The notes below the pieces were generated by a model that was given only the letters and a program-made list of their open reading frames with translations, ran no database searches and was not told where the DNA came from. The position numbers were made by a program, and so were the translations under genes. 64,000 nucleotides of DNA from Basidiobolus meristosporus CBS 931.73 (lineage: Eukaryota; Basidiobolomycota; Basidiobolomycetes; Basidiobolales; Basidiobolaceae): NCBI GenBank assembly GCA_002104905.1, contig MCFE01000201.1, positions 62,001 to 126,000 of the forward strand, read 5' to 3'. The stretch's first letter is position 1, and each line of letters opens with the position of its first letter. Below, one piece after another: positions 22,082 through 34,393 of the stretch.

Positions 22082-23849
22082 ATCTGATACAGGATCAAAA
22101 TCTCTCCTGCTAGTCGTCTATAGCTAAATCGTGTGAGGCGCTGAAGGCACCTTCTCGCTTATAAGCAACTCCAACGCATCCTCCGCCCCTGTAAGAGTAA
22201 AGTTACATCTGTGGATGCTAAATGAATCTAGATCTGGTTAATTAATCTTTCAATTTGAACTTCGGTTCCCCTTTATTTGAAAAGCAGTCGATTCAGCAAG
22301 GAATTGGATACTCGACACACGTCTGAGCTGCAGATTCAATGGCTAGATGATCTCAATAACGAAGTTGATTGTTGCTCGGCTATAATTCCCTATAATTAAT
22401 TGGAGCACTCCATCCTCTAAAATATGCTGGATTTCCCGAAAGTGGTGGAATGTTCGCTCGAGCAACTAGGAGACATCTCTTTTGTAGAATAGATACCAGG
22501 ATGATGTAGATCATCGCATGCCCCCCTCATGTGTGCACCCTACAATGGCATCAGCGAAAGGATCAGCATTCCTGACAAACCCTTTGTATCACCGGGGCCC
22601 CTACTTTGGCATTAGGAGGTCCGTGGATGCTAATCTCCTGATATCTAGTAGCCGCGAAGGATCAGGACAATCAGCTATACCGGTGAAACAGTTTCCAGTG
22701 GCACTTGAATACCGCACAATACAGGGAATACTCAATGCTTCCGGTTGATCAGTGTTTGCATGTAATTTCTCGAGTGAAACCCAAGAACATACTATTCCCC
22801 CATCTCCCATTACGGTTGTATGTGCCAGCCAAGTTTACCGAGTAGTTGTGCTTGTCAGCACGCTTTGTTGCTGGTGGCCTACATTTCCATGATTGGTATT
22901 TCCCATTGCCACAAGCGGCTGAAGGCCCAATTCCAAGTTATCCTACGAGATTAGCCGTGCCAGTATGGGAAAGCACACCCATGGCCCAAGGACCCCGAGT
23001 ACTATTGATCCGCGGTAGGTTGTATAGACTATATGCAGCATAGCTAACTCAGGTAGGATCGAGAAAAAGCATCTTGTCCCTTCCTTTGATAACATCCCCT
23101 TGTCTTGTTTTAATGAGGCCACAGCATCTATTCACTTCCATGCATGGCAATCATAGTCAACTACTTCATTCACTAAGAAGCAATCATTAGCCAACCAGAT
23201 GTAGGGTTAACAATAGTTTTTTTGGTTCACACTGGGCTGTTCACTTTCACACTACCAAGCCGACGTGTCAGGGACACGACCTCGAGGGTATAGATACATA
23301 ATTCAAATTTAAAGCAACTGAGAATGTTGCTTATCCGCAAGTCATACTTATGTATCCACTTTCTGATGCGGACTACCAATCGTCTAACGAGTCCCAAAAT
23401 GTGCCATCAAAATAGATAATAGAATCTAGATTGCAAGTACAGCTACATCAAATGCCTGTATTTGATATGCCACAGCCACAGAGGCTAATACAACAAGAAT
23501 TCCCATTAAAAGTGGTGTCTCTTGGAAAATTAGGCATTCTATGCTGCTTTTGTGTGATTAATCGACTCATCAAACAAAGTGACAAAGCCCTTGATTGTAG
23601 TCGACTAGTCTACAGCTTCCTGAAATATGGCATATCGTTTACAGATAGATTTCAATAGACTCTTGAATCTTTAATGTATTGAATTCACCATACGTGTCTT
23701 CCAAGTTATTATCGAATTTGATTTTGGGCTGCTGTTACACACCTCCGTACTTAATAGCATAGATTTCTTTATGGACCCACTATGGCTGCCAGGAATACTC
23801 TCATCAAACAACCTGGTATACTAACCTGACCTCACCAGCGTCATTCCAT
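22082..23849. other. Intergenic, no supported gene
   Basis: A 1.8-kb spacer between the divergent starts of the chitosanase and GCP4 genes. The short frames look random. No repeat or RNA gene is recognised. Confidence 0.5.
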
Positions 23850-26103
23850 ATGTTGCATGAATTACTGTTAGTACTTTCCGGTCATCCAGGAGACATCTTC
23901 GTTTTGCAAACGTCTCATTCGTCAGCCACTCCGACTTTCCGTATACCGGAGGACTTCAGTTTTTTACACCCCTCCGAGAAAGGTGCTCTACAAGAGCTGT
24001 CACAGCTTGGGGGTTGGTACAAGCGAATTACCACGTTTCTCGAGAAGTACAAAAGTAAAGAATGGACAAGAAGTTCACCGAGGGCGAGGCTACCTCACGG
24101 CGCTTACTTTCAGGGCTTTTGCCAGGGAGTACGGCAATCATTGAGGGGATATGAGCATACAATCGTTAAACTGGAGGCTTGTCTCTTAGAGAAACAACCC
24201 TCGCAAACCCCCTTGAGCCTTGTCTTTTCTTGGTTCTCCCCGTACTTCCTCATTCTCCCTCACTTGGAAAATCTGATCACCCTAATCGAGCAGAAGCCTG
24301 AACTCTACCATGGTGGGCGTTTGCTATCACTCATAGTATCTAAAAGTGAGTCAGGGGTGGCAGTGATCAGGGACACCATGCTGGCACTAACTCAGCACGT
24401 AAGAAAGGTCTTCTATCAGCAAATCACTTCGTGGATTGTCTACGGCTCACTTGAAGATCCTTGTGGCGAGTTTTTCGTCAATTTTGTTGCCACATCAACG
24501 GATATCAATGAAACCAGCTATTCACTGCTGGAGGAGGAGAACCTTCCCTCTGGACAACTATTCGTTCTCGATATCAAACAGATACCAGAATTCATTCCGA
24601 TCAAAGTGGCAAATTCCATCTTGTTCGTGGGGCAATCAGTATATACCATTCGCATGTCCAATACCAATGGTAACCATGCATTACCCCCCTCGCTTACCTC
24701 GAAACATTTGAGGATGCTTCTGGAGCTGAGCGAGGCCTCGATCTATCGTGGGATCGAGCTCGAGTCGGTGGTATTGGAGATGCGTCGAGATGTATCCGAA
24801 TGGCTATGGAAAGTGGTGCTGGTTGGGGAAAAGACTCTGGTTTGCCTGGACGTCTTCAGAAAATTCTTTCTGCTAGGCAGTGGAGACTACTTTTTGCAGT
24901 TGATTGACGCCTTTGAGGCACTGCGGACCCTCCGTCACAGGGAGATGCGTCGACATGTTATCAAGGAGCAGGAGCTCAATGCGTTGATGATCCAATCATC
25001 AGTTGGTACATCCGTGGAGGACGACGCTGCTTTGGAGAAGCTTGCCTTCAAAATTACCCTCGCTTCGGCCAAATCTGGGTATGAATCCAACCCTGAAAAG
25101 CTGAGCGAGACGCATAATCCAGGAGATTTCTATAATGACCTGCTCTTGGGATCTCGAATTGAGCTTGACTACTCGATTGTATGGCCGATGAACCTCATCT
25201 TCAGCGAGGTCGAGATTGAACGGTACAACGCTCTCATGAGCTTTCTGCTCGTGTTAAGGCGCACTCATAACCGCCTACAAAAAGCCTGGATGTTGGGAAA
25301 CGCTACACGTCGCCAGGATCTTCGTTGGCAACAGAAGGGAAACCTGCATGACGACAGCCATTTAGATCTCAGGGAGATGGCTCACGATGAGAGAATGTGG
25401 ATTTTGAGGACCAGGATGCTTCACTTTGTCGATGCCCTATGGTCGCATGTTCAGGTAGTCTCATGTACACTAATACAGGTCTGGCCCTAATTCGTCTAAC
25501 GTAGCTTCGAGCTAGACGGACACTATCGAGATCTGCTGCGACGATTTTTCTGAGTTGATACGGGCCACAGCGCTGACCGAGCCGGGGGAACTTGCTGTCG
25601 AAGGTCGTAAGAGCCTGAGTAAATCACTGCATGATTTCGAGGACATCCGTTCGGCCCACGCGCTCCATCTGGACCATCTCTTTGCGGGATGTCTTCTGTT
25701 CTATCGCCCACTTAGCCTGTCCCTAAGAAAGATTTTCATCGCATGTGACACGTTTTGTAATCAACTCGAGAAAGGCCTCTCATCGGACTTCAAGATGTTT
25801 CAGCGTAAGCAGAATGAGCACCCCATTGGCCAAATCGAGCAGGTACTGTTGATGCATGTAGGAGCTGCCTTCCTTCCTGGACTAACAACTGTCGGGCATT
25901 TGAAACATTAGGAGTTCACCGAGCAAAGCGAAATCTTCTTCAGAACTGTGACGGACATGAATCGACAGGGTGGGACCAACACTGGCCCAGCCCGACACCT
26001 TGACCAACTGTTACTCCGTTTGGACTTCAACAACACCTATTCAAAAGTGAGGGCCCCCCTTGACGATACTCAGTCTAGTGAAAATGGTGCCGATGAGCCA
26101 TAG
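23850..26103 (+). CDS. GCP4: Gamma-tubulin complex component 4 (Spc97/Spc98 family)
   Basis: Exons 23850-25454, 25516-25842 and 25912-26103, 707 residues, all introns in phase 0. The start MLHELLLVLSGHPGDIF is the typical GCP4 N-terminus, and the length suits GCP4, the smallest member of the family. GRIP1-type blocks include FQGFCQGVR, LRGYEHTIVKLE and the WIVYGSLEDPCGEFFV signature. GRIP2 blocks include WPMNLIFSEVEIERYNALMSFLL and the final LDQLLLRLDFN. The protein is part of the gamma-tubulin ring complex that nucleates microtubules at spindle poles and elsewhere. Retaining GCP4 suggests a full ring complex, unlike budding yeast. Exon 2 starts at the second possible acceptor (after GAGCTAG at 25515), because the first leaves a stop. 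Confidence 0.95.
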
Positions 26104-26804
26104 GCCAAGTGTGACTTGTTCAATTCTGACAGACCCAAGTTGATGTACATGTTTGTGTGCGCGTAGGAAAAACCCGAATAACCCAAATAACAAACCCCTA
26201 ACAAGCCATACATATTAGGCATATTATTGAGGCCAACTGCAAAGTAGTCATGAATCATATCAAATGGCTATTGAACAGCTCGTGAGGATCTCATGGCATT
26301 CGGGACCTCCCACTTGAAGCCTTGATATCCACTTCGATGGGTATTGGTGGAGATCGCGGTGTGTTTTCATATTAATTAACCTCATGCAAGGTTTGTACAT
26401 GATCGACATGATTTAAAGTCTTGTCACATTTCTACGCTAACCATCTATGTTGACGAATCAAGCATGCCATGCCTCATGCACCTAAGCAGTGAACCAAATG
26501 GAAGTAGCATTCCACCGGGTGAGTACCCGAATTTGGATTTTGCATTCGAGTTCCCAAGAACGAGACTGTAATATCCATGCATGGCAACATGGAGTGCTGA
26601 TTGCTGCTCAGTACGAAGCGCAAACAGGTTTTGCATAGTCCGGCCATGCAGCTCGTAGTGTTTGGTACAGCGGCTACTTCTCGGGTCCGTACTCCCCTAG
26701 ACAAACCTTTAAAAACGACCTTCGGCCACCACTAAAAGACAAAAAGCCTCCAATTCCCAACATATTTGCCTCGATAGTTTAGCATTTACATCTGTAGTCG
26801 AACA
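26104..26804. other. Intergenic, no supported gene
   Basis: Spacer between GCP4 and the CBM18 protein gene. It should hold the promoter of the latter. Nothing else is supported. Confidence 0.5.
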
Positions 26805-27519
26805 ATGAATTACAAAGGTATCACTTTCATCTGCCTCCTAATAGCAGTGCAGTTCCTGGGCTACACACAAGCTCAAAGCCAAGATGCAGACAGATCAGAA
26901 TGGAGATGTGGCAATGGCAACGAATGTCCTGCCGGTAGTTGTTGCTCGGTCTGGGGATGGTAAGCATGATCACTGGAAGCAACTCCCATTGTTCACAGCA
27001 CCTGAATCTCACAAAAACCTCTTCGTTATCTGTAGGTGTGGTAGAAGCGAGACACATTGTACAGTCGAATGCAAATCACAGTGCAAAAACAATGTTGGTG
27101 GACTATCACCTAGTGCTACCTCGGACATGACTCAAGGTGAACAGAAGGCCACTTTCTCCAGCAGCTCTCCCACTGGAAGCAGCCAGGTAAGTGACTCGGC
27201 AAAGGAAACCGATGTGTCAAGTATGAGCTCTGGCATGACAACCCCTGCCTCAGCTAATACTGCAAGCCCTACTGGCAGCCTTACTGGCAGCCCATCTGGC
27301 AGCCCATCTGCAAAGGCTACCAGCCTCACCAACTCCGGAATGAAGACTACCAATGCCCCAACAACCACCACCCCGTCAGTTTCTGGTAGTACCAACAAGC
27401 CAGGAGCAAGCACTGTCTCTACCTCAAGCGCGGTCAGTATTCTGACCAGCCCATACGAATACCAGGTACTCGTTATCTCGGCCATTCTATGCGCCCTTTC
27501 CAGTAGATACACCATGTAG
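26805..27519 (+). CDS. Secreted chitin-binding (CBM18, hevein-type) protein
   Basis: Exons 26805-26959 and 27036-27519, 212 residues. A signal peptide covers about residues 1-23. One hevein-like domain follows, with eight Cys at 35, 41, 46, 47, 53, 60, 64 and 68, including the SCCSVWGWCG core that binds N-acetylglucosamine oligomers. The intron falls inside that core (W|C). The rest is a Ser/Thr-rich stalk with short degenerate repeats (SPTGSLTGSPSGSPS), likely O-mannosylated. A short hydrophobic C-terminus hints at a GPI anchor, though it is weak. Likely role: wall attachment or shielding of chitin; inference from the domain only. Confidence 0.87.
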
Positions 27520-29469
27520 ATTGATTCATAGAAAGGCCTTGAGCTCCTGTGGCTCAATATTATTCCCCCCGGAGGCATCGCGCATCCGTCGATTATGAAT
27601 AGCGTTTATCTCTTCTTTTTATATCCAGAGTATAGCCAATCTGAATTTAGGAAACCTACATATTGATAAAGGAAAATTTGTGAAAAATAAGTCACATTGT
27701 TGCAACCAAGACAACCAGCATACTGCCGAGAAATCCTAAGCCATCCTGAATGATATTGATTTCAACACTGATTGATCCCCCATAATGTTGAACGATCTGG
27801 TTGGAGGATGCCTATGAATATTGGCAAGCGCTTGATACTATACAACTCTGCTGGGTGAGTTCCACACGTTCATCGGCTGCAGGTCGCCTATCCAGGATGT
27901 TGTTTGCTCACACTCGATGGACAAATGCAGTGGGCAGCCGAGGAACTTTCGGCCGGAGAAAGCGTGGAAGCCCCACGATGTTAGCATGTTCAGCTATCAC
28001 AAAACTTCAGGTTGGTGGGTGGAGGATATAGCGTCGCTTCAATAGGCTGGGACAAACGGCGATCGAGTATGTCGCCAGACTGGCCCTGTGTCTATCTGAT
28101 GTATACCCGCCGGCCGTAAACCTGGCAACTGGTCCCGATTACAGGTCGCATTGCTGGTGTAGCGCATGGGGCTATGCTTTTGCACGTAGATGAAGCTACT
28201 TTGACTCCGTTGTAATACCCTACTTCAGCCCAATGGGACTGAGCCACTTTACGCTATCTGGGAGACATCTCGTCTCCTGGCTTTAATCGCTGCTGTGATC
28301 ATGCTAGATAAGATCTTCAGCGACTCGCCTAGCCTGGCCAATAAGCATACCGTTTCTACTCACTCAATTTGTTTCATCTAGAGTACCCAGCATGACCAGT
28401 GGAAGACGTGGAGAGTATGCCACTTGACTACTCACCGGGCCAATCTCTGCACCCTCTTGCCTGCTGGGGTAGGCGATCTCGATAATGGAATAGTAACATT
28501 ATTGACTGCGGGACGTTTGACGAAGCAATGGTCCATCTGAGGATCAGCAATGATTGGCTGGTGGGTGTCTTCGTGGATCCCATTTTAAATGGATTGATTA
28601 ATCAGGATGACACATTGCGGAATGAGTGCCGTTCAGATGCAAATACCTGGTATATGTTGATGATTGTGCGCCCAGATTCGTTTGGAATTTACACCAATTT
28701 GAAAGGTCAGCATCAGTTGTGCTGGGATTGCTTGCAGCTGCATCCGGATGGCTCAATCCTTTCAATTTGCTCACCACCAAAGTTGGATTTAACTCCAGCG
28801 AATATCCCTGAAGCTCGCGAATCACCATTGGCCTCCTTATTCGTTCACTCTCAGTTTAAGATTGGGATTCAGGATCTAAGGTGACTGAGCTGTTGAATCT
28901 TTTGGTTCGTTGATACCGTGTGGGTTTGGTGGTTCAACAGCGGATTATTGGACTGCAATTTTCAGAAACGCGTCACTTGACGAATCACCTGATGAGAAAT
29001 GCATTCTGCTTATCTTCCCATTATTCAGTCCCTATCCTCTGATTACAGCTCAGTTTTCGTTATTTAGACGTTGTCTTAAGGGTATCAACAACTCTTCAGG
29101 AATAAACACTCGCAAGGCTTCTCGAACTTGCATGGCTCAGCCCAGTCTCAATATCCTTGTATTTCCAACTCTATAACTATAAGCATCGTTCTCTGTCTCC
29201 TTCGATTCCACCCCTGTTCTTCATAACCTTTGTCGTAAGCTTATTTTGCAGGAACTTCCTTGATTGAAAAGCTCCCTGTACTCTAAACAACAGCCAATTT
29301 CCGGGTTCTCTTTACCCCCTACTTGACTACTTGGTCTCCCCTTTGGCTACCTTCACACCAGATATAGCTGAGTCATCAGAGCTGCAGGTGTGAATCCCTC
29401 CACTCTCCTTGTCCAACAAACCTCGTCTCCACCACATCGTATCTTTCTTTTCCGTCACTTCAGCTCTCT
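27520..29469. other. Intergenic, possibly a decayed gene
   Basis: Nearly 2 kb between the CBM18 gene and the next start. The part from about 27.8 to 28.9 kb is more GC-rich than other spacers and has a 118-residue plus-strand frame at 28528-28884. I recognise no family in it and could not extend it by splicing. The last 300 bp are pyrimidine-rich, as in promoters of the downstream gene. Confidence 0.35.
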
Positions 29470-30750
29470 ATGTCAGGACGCCCTAATTCTCACGAAATGC
29501 CAGGAAATAGTTACACCAACAAACGTGAGCGCTTTACAAATGAGCTAGATTTGGAGGAATTCGCTCAAGAATGGTCCAGCGGTTGTGCTACTCCAGTTAG
29601 CATCACTAGTATGTTCGTTCCTATGCTTTGGGAGGTTCTATAACGCTAATCTTACATGTATATCAGATTCATGGGTTCAGATATCCAGTCGAGAGATGTC
29701 TTCAGCCTCTGAGGGCGAAGAAGAAGAAATCGAGGAGGAAGTTGAAGATAACCAAAACCGCCGTCGAATCCATATCGGACTCGAAGAGACTCTTCTAAAG
29801 GCTAGGTACGTGTTTATCCTGATAGGAATATGATTCTAGAGTGTTATCTGATTTTACGTTCTCTCTCTAGTCTACACTCGCTACTCGCCACAACCTCCAC
29901 CCCCCGTGTTCAGAAGAAATCCAAAAAACGCCGCAATCATGGCACACCTCTGTCTACCTCAGTTGCAACCTCTCTTCCACAAAGTTCACATATCACCGGC
30001 TCCCCTCCTCTCCGGCCCCTACCCTCTAGCCACCCGCACTCACCCCCAACTGGACGGATACACAATATGCTGTTAAACAATGAATCGGATGCTTTCAGAC
30101 ATCCCATCGAGCGAACGGCGAGCAGAACATCTCTTTGCATGGACGAGAATATACCTCAGGCGGTGCTACTTGATGAGCGTGAATTCGAGGAAGCGATTTC
30201 ATACAACATCATTGACTCTGGGCATACGCATCGCCCGATGGAAAGAGACTCTGGATTACCGCGTGTTCAAATCACCAAGCCTGGATCTCCGCCCGCGCTG
30301 TCGTTGAATTGGAACCGAGCCAGATCTCTAACCCCACCGCCGTTGTCAGTCGACACAATCCCCTCCACCGGCTCGATAGATAGCAATGCCGAGAGGCCTT
30401 TGCGACGAAGAAGGCGGGAGATCTCTCCGCCCAAGCACAAATCCAAAAACCGACAAAGCGGGAAGAAGCAAGCGGAAGAAAAGGCGGAGTATAAGCACAA
30501 AAGGTACGTCGAGTTAGCATCGCACACTACAGGGGCAGCGATAACTGAATCTCTGCTAGGAACGACGAGATCACAATACAGCTGTGGATGGCCGCATTGG
30601 TTTCGGTCGCATTGTTCGGGACTGGATTCTCCATTGGATTTGGAACAGGGTGCGTACATTCGCCGTTCTCTAACCAACTCTGAATGCTAACCCGCGAGAT
30701 TTCATTCTAGATACTATATGCGCTATACCCGGTTCTATGCTACTTCATGA
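29470..30750 (+). CDS. Unrecognised protein with a C-terminal membrane anchor
   Basis: Exons 29470-29608, 29667-29805, 29871-30503, 30560-30649 and 30711-30750, 346 residues with all phases closed. The protein is mostly polar and disordered. It has an acidic patch near residue 60-70, a Ser/Pro-rich centre, and a strongly basic stretch (RRRRR, then Lys-rich) at about 270-304. One hydrophobic segment at about 311-333 is Gly-rich (GTGFSIGFGTG) and is followed by YYMRYTRFY at the end. The topology is tail-anchored-like, with the bulk in the cytosol. The GxxxG-type packing would suit a mitochondrial, peroxisomal or ER membrane. I do not recognise the family. Confidence 0.75.
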
Positions 30751-31318
30751 CAATTTGGTCAGGAAACGGCATGCGTCAAAGTCTTGCGCAACACCATCTT
30801 TACGAAATCAGTCATACCAACTCTGCACAAGAAATAGGCATTGGAAATGTAGTTTTGCTCACAAACCCCCATGCGTCTACGTGGGGGAAGCGAACCCACC
30901 CTGTAGTTTATCTTGAACTTGACCAATATTTTATGTTTACGCCCTGTATGTTTAGTTTCTCCTCATTGCACTTTTGTTTATCTTGTCTCGACTGGCTTCT
31001 CTCCAAGTGTGCCTTGGCCATTAGCGAGATTTCTACACGGCCAACGAGGAACATCGCCCTTTGGGGCTACGTGATTATCGGGATTTTTCCATTTATTTGC
31101 TTGTAAACTTGTCTATTTCTCATGTTCCATTGATCTGCACATATTGGCGATCTATGATGGAAAACATTAAATCCACTCTAAAACTATCGAATTCCAAAAT
31201 TAACCATCTCCATCTCCGTCCCCCGTTGGCTTCCGGGATTTCCCCCAGCGGATATTATTATTTGTACATTGGGACACTCTGGCTTCGCGAATGAGCCCAT
31301 TTGGGTTGTCCATGTAGC
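30751..31318. other. Convergent 3' spacer
   Basis: Spacer between the convergent ends of the tail-anchored-like protein and POP3. No gene is seen. Confidence 0.5.
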
Positions 31319-32147
31319 TTACAGTGCTTCAACCGGCTTTTCAGGCGGCGTTTCCTTGCCGACCATCCAGTTGGGATCCACTTTGGACACTTTGGAAGCC
31401 GCAGCAGCCATAAGCTGGTCAAAGGCAGGCGTCCCCTCCTATTCGCATGAGTCAATAAAAACAGCAAGCAATAAACACGAACAGAAATCATCCCACCTTG
31501 ATCCCTACGGCAGTAACTCGAGTGACTCCCAAAGCCAAAGCAAGCGCTTGCTCAGCGTTTTTGCCCAGAGGGAAGATCACGACACCAGCTTGCGCAGCAA
31601 GCATCAACAGATGGTTCACCAATATTGAGGGGTGTACATCGGCTTTGCAAACAAACACCATTCTGAGCCCGGCCCTAGCTTGGACAATGTCCTGGGTATT
31701 GGAGGGGCTCAGGGATTTGAGGGCGTACTCCAAACACTTGGTCACCTCCCTTAGGCCGAACACAATACCATCTATCTGCTTGGGTTTGGCGTTGGGTCTA
31801 GGCGTCACGGGGGCTTCGGGCACGAACTTTCGCTTGGAGGCTTTTGGCGTGCAACTGCCAGCGTTCTTCTCTGGTAATGGTTTGGAGTTGGCGACAAGCT
31901 GAGCCCGGCGAAACTCCCCTACCGGTGAGAATAAAGCTAGCGCCATCTCCAGTATCTCGGCCTGCTCCTGAGCCGGTACGAACGGCCAGCGTATATCAAA
32001 GGGAGAATCTAGCGAGCCTTTGAACGCGGTCCGTTTTCTTTTGTTAACGTTTCTTATGGCGCTGTTGGCGTGCGCGATAGACGGGGTATTCATCCCTCCA
32101 GAGCCCCGTGGAGTCTGAAAGTGAGAGCTCTTGGGAGTAGAACTCAT
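31319..32147 (-). CDS. POP3: RNase P/MRP subunit Pop3 (L7Ae-like fold)
   Basis: Exons 31497-32147 and 31319-31438, 256 residues. The N-terminal third is basic and low complexity. The L7Ae-like domain includes GIVFGLREVTKCLEYAL, then MVFVCKADVHPSILVNHLLMLAAQAG and ALALALGVTRVTAVGIKEG, an arrangement seen in Pop3/Rpp38. These proteins bind the RNA of nuclear RNase P and RNase MRP, which process tRNA and rRNA precursors. The start used is the ATG at 32145-32147; the frame is open further upstream, but that part is hydrophobic and unlike the family. The 58-nt intron (31439-31496) is needed to reach the conserved C-terminal helix containing FDQLMAAAASK. Confidence 0.85.
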
Positions 32148-34393
32148 ACGGTTTTGCCAAAATAAAAGACAGAAAACATAATACAGAATAAGGAATATAT
32201 GTACTCTTAAGGTTGCTCCACTTTTTTTCATCTCCATCGGTGTTGCCCGATTTACATTGGAAATTCGCTTATCCAAACGCAACACGACCATACCTCGGTT
32301 ATATCTTGATTAAATTGATGGAACGCTTGGCACCCATTGGCCAATACAGGATACGCTTCAGGCCTTGGGGATGAAGCGCATTCCAAAAGACTCAGTGGAA
32401 CGTCGAGTATGGGTATCTTTGGCAACTCCCATCTTACATTCGTGCAGCGGCTTCTATTGAGTGGTATTCCCAGCAAGCTCGTCGATATGTAATTCATTGC
32501 TTTCTCCACCCCTAGATTCCCCTCATTTGGTGAAATTGTACTATTTGATTTGATATACCCTCTCTGCATAGTGCATTGGTAGTTTACAACAGATTAATTC
32601 CGTACGGCGAAGTCGCATCATGTAAATACGCTCAATTACCACCACGCTATCCCCGTGACCCCGGATATGCCCATGACGCCTGGCCTCCAATAGTTACTCT
32701 TGCTCCCAATCACTGGCTTTACATCGAATGCACTGGGATGGAAGTACTTATGCTTTACATTCGTCCAAGGGGTTCGATTGTTATGTGAATCCGGTAGCTT
32801 GCGATTGCTATGCAACGGCCATTGGCGCCGTCAATTAAGATGGGCCAAAGTACTATCCCGAAAGGAATCTGAAGAGATAAACAATCGTATGGGTGGATGT
32901 GCAAATTCTAAGCCATATACTTTACTTCACATGAAAAGCTCTTCGATACTCAACCGACGTAAAGGCGCCCAGTAAAGCTTCAGATCCGGAGCAGTTCATT
33001 CGTGCCGCTCTCCCTTGTAGCGCAACCCTAGACATGTCATGTTCTCTCGTTCCTCACCAACCAAGAGGCTGATTTGACTTCTGTTGCACCAACACACTGG
33101 AGAACTGGCCTCAGAAATCGTAGATGTAATATTGAAGGGCCCAAATTAGCAAGATTGTCTATCATACCTGCCCTAAGCTAGTGTAGACAAAGTGTGCGTC
33201 CTCTGACCACCAGTTAATCTTGGGCCATTTATTCTGTGAGATTGTGGCACAGCCTATCAATGTTATACCGAATTTGATGGGGTTAGCCTCCTCTCGTGCT
33301 ACACTGGGCCCCCGTCGGATTGCCACAAGAGATATATATATCTGGCGATGCGGCCACCACATGGATTGTAAATCAGATCTATCTACCACTCTATCCTCGT
33401 CAACCGTCACCGTACATCATTACCGGAAGCACTTGGTTTACATGGCGTTTAATAACTCGACGAGGAACGCTCAAGGTGATGGCGAGGGAAGGAGGGCGAG
33501 CCTAAGTTGCGGTCCACTAGTTTCGCACCGACTGTTAACTCAGCTTGTTTTATCAAAGGCTCAGAATCAACAAACTCCCGTCGTAATTAGGCCAGACGAG
33601 TGCTCAAGATATCGGATATTAACAGATGTGAAACGAGTGGTGATGTGATGTTATCTGTGCAGTAATGCTGTGCTTCGGGAGGCTTTGGGCCCATTCGTAG
33701 AATACCGAAGTTTCCGGTAACAAGGAAGCAAATTGTTCGGTGATAAGACGCATGGCAGAGATTAGGTACAATAATATGCACGAAGAAGTTTGAAGCCTCT
33801 CAACCACAGCATTACGAGTGTGCTGGATGTGAGATCACAACAGCCGAACTGAATAGGAGCCTCATTCATCCCCTTTCGGAGTCGCTGATATCGTCACAAC
33901 TGAATGAACGTGGGTGATTCGTGCAGGTTAGGAGAAATACGGAGAAGCGGCATTCTTCATATGTCCGCTTGAGGCCCATCATCCCACCAAGGACTGGCAA
34001 GCCAGTAATCTCTCCACGTGGGCTCTTCAGCGCTTTCTCTTCATTCGGTGTTTTGTTGCTCCCTCCCAGGATCCGACATGCTGATCACCACACATGGCCT
34101 GGAATCCAATGCTGATTTGTCCAATGTGGGATTACGGGGAAGCAGTGAGTAGGAGTAACTGAAACAAACAGGTATATTCTCGACAAGATAGGAATGGCAC
34201 GCTTGACACGATTTGACGAAATTTCCAGTTATTTGATGCCACCCTTGGCCGTACATGTGGGTTATAAGCAATCCGCATCGCAGGCTGCTCTTCTTCGAAA
34301 CGGTGTCCCAAGACTTAGCGCCACTTTCCTCAGCAGAGCATGATAGAGTGTTGAATCCATTCTTGCCACTCCGATCTTTGAACAAGTGCATTT
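32148..34393. other. Intergenic, no supported gene
   Basis: A 2.2-kb spacer between the divergent POP3 and arrestin starts. It holds several frames of 80-140 codons (for example 33220-33648 plus and 32252-32569 minus), but none has recognisable protein features or splice support. Confidence 0.45.

Noticed and set aside
28528-28884. 118-codon plus-strand frame as a gene
   Set aside because: No recognised motif, no splice support and ordinary length for a chance frame. Noted only as a possible remnant.
33220-33648. 142-codon plus-strand frame as a gene
   Set aside because: Composition is not protein-like, and no homologous block or splice site extends it.
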